From the NCBI GenBank assembly GCA_016213775.1, contig JACQZR010000129.1:1-64000 (forward strand): a stretch of DNA of 64,000 nucleotides. Reading direction: 5' to 3'. The notes under the pieces are model-generated. The model was not told the DNA's origin. It was given only the letters and a program-made list of their open reading frames with translations, and ran no database searches. Position 1 is the stretch's first letter. Each line of letters opens with the position of its first letter. This DNA is from Acidobacteriota bacterium (GTDB lineage Bacteria; Acidobacteriota; Terriglobia; Bryobacterales; Bryobacteraceae). This document shows positions 54,951 through 61,467 of the stretch, one piece after another. Made by a program: the position numbers and the translations under genes.

Positions 54951-57187
54951 GCACTCAATACAACGTTCTGGGCACGCGCCCCATCCGCCACGATGGCGCT
55001 GACAAAGTAACAGGCCGGGCAATCTACGGAGCCGACTTCCACCTCGCCGGCATGCTCCACGGCTTCGTCCTTCGCAGCCCGCATGCCCACGCCCGCATCA
55101 AGCGCATTGACACGTCCAAGGCCGCGCAGTATCCAGGCGTGAAGGCAATCGTGACCGCCGATGATTTCCCCCAAACGCCCGACCGCATCGTCGACCTCGG
55201 CGAAGGCCCCACACCACTCAGCTACGCGCGCGGCAACGTGCTAGCCAAGGGCAAAGTCCTCTATCAGGGACACGCTGTGGCCGGCATCGCCGCCATCAAT
55301 GCCCACGTCGCCGAAGAGGCCGCCAAGCTGATCGAAGTCGAATACGAGCCGCTGCCTTGTGTTCTCACCGCGCCCGACGCGATGAAGGACGGCGCGCCCA
55401 TCCTTCATGAAGACCTCAAGACAACGGAGTTGGGCGAGAAAACGGACCGGGTCAGCAATGTCAGCACCCACTTCCGCCACGTGCTCGGCAACAGTGATGA
55501 GCGCTTTGCCAAGGGCGATCTCCGCGTCTTCGAAGGCGAATTCGACACCGCTACTGTTCATCAGGGCTACATCGAACCGCACGCCGCTACCGTGCTCTGG
55601 AACAACGATGGCCGTGTGCTCGTATGGTGCTCCACGCAGGGCGCGTTCGTCGTACGCGATGTCACTGCCGTTCTGCTCGATGTCCCGGTGCAACAGGTGC
55701 GCGTCACGCCTACCGAAATCGGCGGCGGATTCGGCGGCAAAATTCCCGTTTATCTCGAGCCCGTTGCCGCGCTGCTCTCCAAGAAGACCGGCCGCCCCGT
55801 GAAGCTGCTCATGTCGCGCCGCGACGTGTTCGAAGGCTCCGGCCCCACGCCAGGCAGTCATATCAAAGTGAAGATCGGTGTTACGCCGGAGGGCCGTATC
55901 GAAGCGGCCCAGGCGTCTCTCGCCTACGAAGCGGGCGCGTACCCCGGCGCGATGGTCGGCCCGGGGACGATGTGCATTTTCGCCGCCTACGACATCCCGA
56001 ATGTCACCATTGACGGCTACGATGTGGTGGTGAATAAGCCGAGCACCGCCGCCTACCGCGCGCCCGGTGCAACCAACGCCGCCTTTGCCGCTGAAACCAT
56101 CGTCGATGAAATCGCCGAAACGCTCGGCCTCGACCCCATCGAGCTCCGGCTCAAGAACGCCTCCAAGGAAGGCACCCGCCGGGCCGACGGTCCCAAGTTT
56201 CGCCGCATCGGCTGCATCGAAGTGCTCGAAGCGATGAAGGCGAGCGCCCACTACAACGCGCCCCTGGCCGGCCCCAACCGCGGGCGCGGCATCGCGATCG
56301 GCTTCTGGTTCAACGCCGGCCTTCCCTCCTCGGTGAACATCAGCGTCACCAACGACGGCTCGGTCAATCTGGTGGAAGGCTCCACCGATATCGGCGGCAC
56401 GCGCACGTCCATCGCCATGCAGGCGGCGGAAGTGCTCGGCATCCCCGTCGAGCGCGTCAACCCAACGGTCGTCGATACGGACTCGGTCGGCTTCACGCAC
56501 GTCACCGGCGGCAGCCGCACGACATTCGCCACTGGCTACGCTGCGTACGAAGCCGCGCAGGACGTGATGCGACAGATGAAGGAACGGGCCGCGAAACTGA
56601 TGGAGACCGACGCCGCCAGCGTCACCGCCGACAAAGGCGTGTTCACCGCCAACGGTAAATCGCTCACCTTCGCCGAGATCGCCGCCAAGCTCGACGCCAC
56701 CGGTGGACCCATCACTGGCCGCGGCGCAGTAAACCCCAAGAGCGCCGGTGGTTCGTTCTCCGGCGCAATCGCCGACGTGGAAGTCGATCCTGAAACCGGC
56801 CGCACGCAAATCCTCCGATTTACCTCCATCCAGGATGCGGGCAAAGCCATCCATCCCAGCTACGTCGAAGGCCAGATGCAGGGCGGCAGCGTCCAGGGCA
56901 TCGGTTGGGCGCTCAACGAGGAATACTACATGAGCGATCAAGGCCGGATGATGAATTCGAGCCTCCTCGACTACCGCATGCCCACCGCCCTTGACCTCCC
57001 GATGATCGAGACCATCATCGTTGAAGTGGCCAACCCGCTCCATCCCTTCGGCGTGCGCGGCGTGGGCGAAGCGAACATCGTGCCACCGCCCGCGGCCGTC
57101 GCCAATGCGATCTATCATGCAAAAGGCGTTCGCATGCGCCGTCTGCCGATGAAGCCGTCTGCCGTAATGGAAGCCATCGGAATGTAA
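54947..57187 (+). CDS. Xanthine dehydrogenase family, molybdopterin-binding large subunit
   Basis: 746 residues. Domain 1: HDGADKVTGRAIYGADFHLA. Cofactor region: IGGGFGGKIPVYLEPVAALL, KPSTAAYRAPGATNAAFAAE and STDIGGTRTSIAMQAAEVLG; the active-site Glu lies in FGVRGVGEANIVPPPAAVAN. It hydroxylates a purine, aldehyde or other heterocycle using the molybdenum cofactor. The precise substrate is not readable from sequence; carbon monoxide dehydrogenase is less likely because the AYxCSFR loop is absent. The MoaD-like gene follows. Confidence 0.92.
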   Translation: MSTQYNVLGTRPIRHDGADKVTGRAIYGADFHLAGMLHGFVLRSPHAHARIKRIDTSKAAQYPGVKAIVTADDFPQTPDRIVDLGEGPTPLSYARGNVLAKGKVLYQGHAVAGIAAINAHVAEEAAKLIEVEYEPLPCVLTAPDAMKDGAPILHEDLKTTELGEKTDRVSNVSTHFRHVLGNSDERFAKGDLRVFEGEFDTATVHQGYIEPHAATVLWNNDGRVLVWCSTQGAFVVRDVTAVLLDVPVQQVRVTPTEIGGGFGGKIPVYLEPVAALLSKKTGRPVKLLMSRRDVFEGSGPTPGSHIKVKIGVTPEGRIEAAQASLAYEAGAYPGAMVGPGTMCIFAAYDIPNVTIDGYDVVVNKPSTAAYRAPGATNAAFAAETIVDEIAETLGLDPIELRLKNASKEGTRRADGPKFRRIGCIEVLEAMKASAHYNAPLAGPNRGRGIAIGFWFNAGLPSSVNISVTNDGSVNLVEGSTDIGGTRTSIAMQAAEVLGIPVERVNPTVVDTDSVGFTHVTGGSRTTFATGYAAYEAAQDVMRQMKERAAKLMETDAASVTADKGVFTANGKSLTFAEIAAKLDATGGPITGRGAVNPKSAGGSFSGAIADVEVDPETGRTQILRFTSIQDAGKAIHPSYVEGQMQGGSVQGIGWALNEEYYMSDQGRMMNSSLLDYRMPTALDLPMIETIIVEVANPLHPFGVRGVGEANIVPPPAAVANAIYHAKGVRMRRLPMKPSAVMEAIGM

Positions 57188-57193
57188 TCCGCC

Positions 57194-57457
57194 ATGCCCA
57201 CCGTATTTCTTCCCGCGCAATTGCGCCCACTAGCCGGCGGGCGTGAATCCGTCGAAGTGGAAGGAGCCACTGTGCGGCAAGTCATTCAGGCGCTCGATCA
57301 ACAACACCCCGGCCTCCGCGACCGTCTCATGGACGACGATCGGCTTCGCCCCAATATTTCTGTCGCCGTCGATGGTCTCGTTTCTCCGCTCGGCCTTTTG
57401 GAGGAAACGCCACCCGATTGCGAAATCCATTTCGTAACCGCCATCTCCGGAGGATAG
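57194..57457 (+). CDS. MoaD/ThiS-like ubiquitin-fold sulfur carrier
   Basis: 87 residues with a beta-grasp pattern (VEGATVRQVIQALDQQHPGL, RPNISVAVDGLVSPLGLLEE) ending in the thiocarboxylation site AISGG. It supplies sulfur for molybdopterin synthesis or for another sulfur-transfer reaction. It starts seven bases after the large molybdenum subunit gene, so a role in making cofactor for that enzyme is plausible. No MoaE or MoeB partner is adjacent. Confidence 0.8.
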   Translation: MPTVFLPAQLRPLAGGRESVEVEGATVRQVIQALDQQHPGLRDRLMDDDRLRPNISVAVDGLVSPLGLLEETPPDCEIHFVTAISGG

Positions 57458-57459
57458 CC

Positions 57460-59205
57460 ATGTCCGCACCCACTCGCCGCCAGTTTCTCGGCACCGCCCC
57501 ATTGGCAATGCCGCTCGTGGCGCAGACTCGCCGCCGACCCAACGTGATCATCCTGCTCACCGATGATCAAGGCTACGGCGACTTCTCCGCGCACGGCAAC
57601 CCTGTTCTGAAGACACCCAACATGGACGGTCTGCACAAGGAAAGCGTCCGCTTCACTGACTTCCATGTCGCCCCCATGTGCACACCCACCCGTGGCCAGT
57701 TGCTCACCGGAATGGACGCAATGCACAACCGCGCCACTTCGGTCACCGCCGGCCGCGCTCTGGTGAAACGCGGCATCCCGATGATGCCTGCGATGTTCGC
57801 CGCCGCAGGCTATGCCACCGGCATGTTCGGCAAATGGCATGTCGGCGATCACTACCCTTACCGCCCCATCGATCGCGGCTTCCAGGAAGCCAAATACCAC
57901 CACGGCTTCGGCATGAGTTCCGCCGTCGAATTCAGTAACGACTATTTCAACGGCCGCTACCACGATCGCAACGGCAAGCCGCAAAAGTTCACCGGCTACT
58001 GCACTGACTTCTGGTTCGATTCCGCCATCAAATGGATGCGCGAGCAGTCGGCGAAGAAGCAGCCGTTCCTCTGCTACCTGCCCACCAACGCGCCGCACGG
58101 ACCTGCCTGGGTGGCCGCCAAATACTCCGCCCCTTACGACAAGCCCGGTCTACCGGCGGCGTTCTATGGCATGATCGCCAACGTGGATGAAAACATCGGC
58201 AAGCTCGAAGCGTTCCTGAAGGAATCGGGTCTCCGCGACGACACCATCTTCATCTTCATGACCGACAACGGTGGCACCGCCGGCGTGCGTGTCTTCAACG
58301 CCGAAATGCGCGAGCGCAAGACTTCTGTTTACGATGGCGGCCACCGCGTACCGTGTTTCGTCCGCTGGCCTAACGGCAATTTGCGCAAGCCGTCCGAGGT
58401 GAACGCCCCGGCGCAAATCCAGGACATTCTGCCTACCATCCTCGATCTATGCGATGTGAAGCCCGCAGCCAACGCAGCATTCGACGGTAAGAGCCTCGCT
58501 CCCATCCTCCGCGGTAAGACCGATAAAATGCCCGACCGCATGATGATCGTCCAATACGGCCAGATCCCGGAGAAATGGGATGCCTGCGTCCTCTGGGACA
58601 AATGGCGGCTCATCAAGGGCAAGGAGCTATACGACTTCAGCGCCGACGTGAGCGAGAAGACTGACCTTGCCGCCAAGCACCCTGACGTGGTGAAGAAGAT
58701 GCGCGACCACTACGAGAAATGGTGGGCTCCCATTGAAGCCAACCTCCGCGACTTCCAACCGTTGACCATCGGCTCCGACGTCGAAAACCCGGTCATGCTC
58801 TGCAGCGCGGACTGGCAGGATATCTACGCGGACAACCCCGGCCACGTCCTCAACGCCGCGGGCGGTCCTCGCGGGGGCCCCTGGAACGTTGACGTCGATC
58901 GCGACGGCACCTACCAGATCGCCCTCTCGCGCTGGCCCCCCGACCTCTTTCAGCCCCTCACCGCCAGCCTTCCCGAGCAGCACAAGACGGTGGGCAAACT
59001 CCCCGCCGGAAAAGCTTTTCCCATCGCCAAAGCGCGCCTCAAAGTAGGCCCCCACGATCTCACGGAGGCTACCGCCGTTACCACCAAATCCGCGATCTTC
59101 CGGGTCCCGTTGAGCAGGGGCCGCACGCAACTCCACGGCTGGTTCCAGGACGCCGAGGGCAAGGACCTCTGCGGGGCCTATTACGCCATCGTCATCCGGG
59201 TCTGA
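57460..59205 (+). CDS. Secreted arylsulfatase-like sulfatase
   Basis: 581 residues from ATG 57460, GGAGG upstream. A Tat-like leader (TRRQFLGTAPLAMPLVAQ) precedes NVIILLTDDQGYGDFSAHGN (metal site). The formylglycine signature is MCTPTRGQLLTG, with Cys in C-x-P-x-R; then GMFGKWHVGDHYPYRPIDRG, YLPTNAPHGP and IFIFMTDNGGTAG. The last 150 residues are an added beta-sandwich (GPWNVDVDRDGTYQIALSRW). It is last in the xanthine dehydrogenase operon, an unusual functional mix. Confidence 0.9.
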   Translation: MSAPTRRQFLGTAPLAMPLVAQTRRRPNVIILLTDDQGYGDFSAHGNPVLKTPNMDGLHKESVRFTDFHVAPMCTPTRGQLLTGMDAMHNRATSVTAGRALVKRGIPMMPAMFAAAGYATGMFGKWHVGDHYPYRPIDRGFQEAKYHHGFGMSSAVEFSNDYFNGRYHDRNGKPQKFTGYCTDFWFDSAIKWMREQSAKKQPFLCYLPTNAPHGPAWVAAKYSAPYDKPGLPAAFYGMIANVDENIGKLEAFLKESGLRDDTIFIFMTDNGGTAGVRVFNAEMRERKTSVYDGGHRVPCFVRWPNGNLRKPSEVNAPAQIQDILPTILDLCDVKPAANAAFDGKSLAPILRGKTDKMPDRMMIVQYGQIPEKWDACVLWDKWRLIKGKELYDFSADVSEKTDLAAKHPDVVKKMRDHYEKWWAPIEANLRDFQPLTIGSDVENPVMLCSADWQDIYADNPGHVLNAAGGPRGGPWNVDVDRDGTYQIALSRWPPDLFQPLTASLPEQHKTVGKLPAGKAFPIAKARLKVGPHDLTEATAVTTKSAIFRVPLSRGRTQLHGWFQDAEGKDLCGAYYAIVIRV

Positions 59206-59240
59206 GCGGCAGGAATATCACCGTACAACTTGGTGGCCTA

Positions 59241-59268
59241 TTGACTTTGGGTGGGGGATTGGTACGCT
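59241..59268 (+). promoter_or_regulatory. Weak sigma-70-like promoter before the structured region
   Basis: TTGACT at 59241-59246 and TACGCT at 59263-59268 are separated by 16 bases. The minus-35 is good and the minus-10 poor. Initiation near 59275 would give a plus-strand RNA starting just before the first hairpin at 59282. Confidence 0.3.
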
Positions 59269-59281
59269 GGAGTTGGAGGGT

Positions 59282-59304
59282 ACCCCGCCCTTGACGGGCG
59301 GGGT
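59282..59304. terminator. Nine-base-pair GC hairpin, probable terminator
   Basis: ACCCCGCCC (59282-59290) pairs perfectly with GGGCGGGGT (59296-59304) around a five-base loop. It lies nine bases after the minus-strand micro-ORF stop and about 75 bases after the sulfatase stop, so it could end both messages. No long T-run follows on either strand. Confidence 0.5.
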
Positions 59305-59313
59305 GCTTGGCCT

Positions 59314-59385
59314 TTAGCCAAAGCGAATCGTGATGACGATGCGCCTTAGCGTTAGGTTAAGACTAACGCTGATGCGAATACGCAT
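59314..59385 (-). CDS. 23-residue cationic micro-ORF with perfect Shine-Dalgarno
   Basis: ATG at 59385, six bases after a perfect AAGGAGG. The peptide starts MRIRISVSLNLTL and ends ITIRFG. Residues 2-13 alternate polar and hydrophobic, forming an amphipathic beta-strand; there are five Arg and no acidic residues. Part of the coding sequence is itself palindromic (AGCGTTAG pairs with CTAACGCT). A GC hairpin follows the stop after nine bases. No upstream promoter is obvious. It could be a type I-like toxin, a signal or leader peptide, or a fortuitous ORF. Confidence 0.4.
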   Translation of the reverse strand: MRIRISVSLNLTLRRIVITIRFG

Positions 59386-59400
59386 TTGGTGCCTCCTTTC

Positions 59401-59439
59401 CCGGGGCTTGACTCACGGTCTACGCCGTGAGTCCCCCGG
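59401..59439. repeat. Central 39-base hairpin between two outward-facing micro-ORFs
   Basis: GACTCACGG (59410-59418) pairs with CCGTGAGTC (59425-59433) around TCTACG; the outer arms CCGGGG (59401-59406) and CCCCGG (59434-59439) extend the stem past a three-base bulge. Both strands fold. A Shine-Dalgarno and ATG lie just beyond each side, oriented outward. Confidence 0.6.
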
Positions 59440-59460
59440 TCAGAAGAAAGGAGCTTTCCA

Positions 59461-59499
59461 ATGAATTTCCGAGTCTGCGAAATCCCTCCATCTCAGTAG
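59461..59499 (+). CDS. 12-residue micro-ORF with strong Shine-Dalgarno
   Basis: ATG 59461 follows AAAGGAG by seven bases and encodes MNFRVCEIPPSQ then TAG. It starts 21 bases after the central hairpin. Its length suggests a leader peptide, but the gene to the right (trxA) runs on the other strand, so nothing is left to attenuate. Expression is unproven. Confidence 0.3.
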   Translation: MNFRVCEIPPSQ

Positions 59500-59527
59500 T
59501 GCGTGGAAGGATGGATTTCTCTCACCT

Positions 59528-59574
59528 GAAAACAATAGAAACGCCCGCCCCCGGGCTTACCGGAAGCGGGCGTT
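59528..59574 (-). terminator. Intrinsic terminator of trxA
   Basis: On the minus strand AACGCCCGC (59574-59566) pairs with GCGGGCGTT (59548-59540), with inner CCGG/CCCGGG pairing, and is followed by TTCTATTGTTTT. It lies 24 bases after the trxA stop. This is the most convincing Rho-independent terminator seen in the window. Confidence 0.75.
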
Positions 59575-59597
59575 GGAATGTCGCTGATAGGGTGTGT

Positions 59598-59927
59598 TTA
59601 CAGGTGCCCGTCGAGCATCTTTTGCAGATCGGCTTTGCCAGTGGCGCCGACGCGCTGCTCGACGACCGAACCGCCCTTGAAGAGAAGCATCGTGGGGATC
59701 CCGCGGATGTTGTACCGCATCGGAGTGCCGGGGTTCTCATCCACGTTCATCTTCCCGATCTTCACCTTGCCGTTGTAGTCATCCGCCAGTGCATCCACCG
59801 TCGGGCTCATCATACGGCACGGGCCGCACCATTCGGCCCAAAAATCTACTAGCACGGGCGTTTCGGACTTGATAACGTCCGAATCAAAGTTCGCATCCGT
59901 GAATGTCAATGTGTTCTGACCTGCCAT
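59598..59927 (-). CDS. trxA: Thioredoxin
   Basis: 109 residues. The active site is VDFWAEWCGPCRMMSPTVDA (CGPC); KIGKMNVDENPGTPMRYNIR and GIPTMLLFKGGSVVEQRVGA give the cis-Pro and the last strand. It reduces disulfides in the cytoplasm. The length is typical, and AGAGG lies five bases before ATG. It is monocistronic, with its own terminator. Confidence 0.95.
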   Translation of the reverse strand: MAGQNTLTFTDANFDSDVIKSETPVLVDFWAEWCGPCRMMSPTVDALADDYNGKVKIGKMNVDENPGTPMRYNIRGIPTMLLFKGGSVVEQRVGATGKADLQKMLDGHL

Positions 59928-59991
59928 TTCAACCTCTCAACGACTGTAGATGAGTTCCACGAAAAAAAGATTCAGCCTGCAAGCGGGCAGC

Positions 59992-61410
59992 CTATCGCAA
60001 GGAGTCATACAGCCGGCTATAGGCGGACGCGGAAGCATCCCACGAATAATCGCGGCGCATGCCGGTCTGCTGCATCGCCTGCCAGCGCTCCGGTTCCTCG
60101 CCATGGACACGCAACGCTTCACGCAAGGCGCCCAACATGGCTTCGGGGGTGTAGCTCCAGAACTTGAATCCCGTTTCCCCATCTATCGTATCATCCAGAC
60201 CTCCGGTGGCGTGCACAACAGGGATCGTTCCGTAGCGCAGGGAATACATCTGATTCAACCCGCAGGGCTCGTAGTGGCTCGGCATGAGAAATATGTCTGA
60301 GCCGGCTTCAATCTTGTGCGCCAGCGTCTCGCTGTAAGCCACCCGGACAGCGAACTTATCAGGGCGGGCGGCGGCGAGTGCGCGGAACAGATTCTCGTAT
60401 TCGCGTTCCCCGGAGCCGAGCACGGCGAACCGGAAGTCCCAGTGCAGGAGATCATGGGCCACCGCGGCGATCAAGTCGAACCCCTTTTGCGTGGCGAAGC
60501 GGGAGACGATTCCGATGATTGGTACTTCGGGGCGGTCCGTGGGGAGGCCCATTGTTTGCAGAAGGTCGAGCTTGCAGGCCCGCTTGCCGTCGAGGTCATC
60601 CACGGAGTAGTGGGCCGCGATGTGACGATCGGTTTCCGGACTCCATTCGGCGTAATCGACACCGTTCAGGATTCCCGAAAGGACATCGGCGCGCGACCGA
60701 AGCAGGCCATCGAGACCGAACCCCTGCTCGGCTGTTTGGATTTCCCGTGCGTATGCCGGGCTGACGGTGGTGAGGGCATCGGCGAATACCAGGCCACCCT
60801 TGAGCAGGTTTACGCGGCCGTGGAATTCCAGCAGGTCCGAACGGAATAATGCCTCCGGCAGTCCGAGCCAGAAAAGTAGATCGCGACCGATCCGCTGCTG
60901 GTAGCCCATGTTGTGGATCGTCATTACCGTGCGCACGTTATGAAAGGTGGGGTCGCCATGGAAGTACTGTTTCAGGTAGACGGGAAGCAGTCCGGTCTGC
61001 CAATCGTGGCAGTGGATGATGTGCGGCCGAAAGAAGTGCCGCGCGATACCGAGAGCCGCATGGCATAGAGCCGCGAAACGCGTGGGGTTGTCCCAATGGT
61101 CTCCTGCCGCAGTGCCGTACAACCCGTCTCGATCGAAGAACTGGGGGCAATCGACGAGGTAGTACGGCACGCCATGGCGCACCACTTCAAAGATGTCGGC
61201 GGTGTAGCGGCCGGGCCCAACCCAAAGGGGCAGGTGGGACCAGACCATGCGGGCGCCTTCGAGTTTCACCTGGCGGTAGCGTGGCAGAACCACCGCCACT
61301 TCCTCTCCACGCGCCGCAAGGGCGGGGGGGAGCGCCCCTAACACGTCGGCGAGTCCGCCGGTCTTACAGAAGGGCGTCGCTTCAGAGGCGGCCATCAGGA
61401 TGCGGGACAT
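59992..61410 (-). CDS. glgA: Glycogen synthase (ADP-glucose), GT5 family
   Basis: 472 residues. The N-terminal KTGGL motif is in SEATPFCKTGGLADVLGALP; GIVSRFATQKGFDLIA and the donor site PSHYEPCGLNQMYSLRYGTI with VVHATGGLDDT are typical. It extends alpha-1,4-glucan using ADP-glucose in the cytoplasm. Length is close to the E. coli enzyme. It is divergent from the next gene with 57 bases between; the other glycogen genes are not in the window. Confidence 0.95.
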   Translation of the reverse strand: MSRILMAASEATPFCKTGGLADVLGALPPALAARGEEVAVVLPRYRQVKLEGARMVWSHLPLWVGPGRYTADIFEVVRHGVPYYLVDCPQFFDRDGLYGTAAGDHWDNPTRFAALCHAALGIARHFFRPHIIHCHDWQTGLLPVYLKQYFHGDPTFHNVRTVMTIHNMGYQQRIGRDLLFWLGLPEALFRSDLLEFHGRVNLLKGGLVFADALTTVSPAYAREIQTAEQGFGLDGLLRSRADVLSGILNGVDYAEWSPETDRHIAAHYSVDDLDGKRACKLDLLQTMGLPTDRPEVPIIGIVSRFATQKGFDLIAAVAHDLLHWDFRFAVLGSGEREYENLFRALAAARPDKFAVRVAYSETLAHKIEAGSDIFLMPSHYEPCGLNQMYSLRYGTIPVVHATGGLDDTIDGETGFKFWSYTPEAMLGALREALRVHGEEPERWQAMQQTGMRRDYSWDASASAYSRLYDSLR

Positions 61411-61467
61411 GCGAACTCAAATTGTACCGACACTGCCTGCCCCGCGGGGTAGTATGAATATGAACTA

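Noticed and set aside
55241-57220. A 659-codon frame antisense to the molybdenum subunit.
   Set aside because: It is His/Gly/Asp-rich shadow sequence with no domain content.
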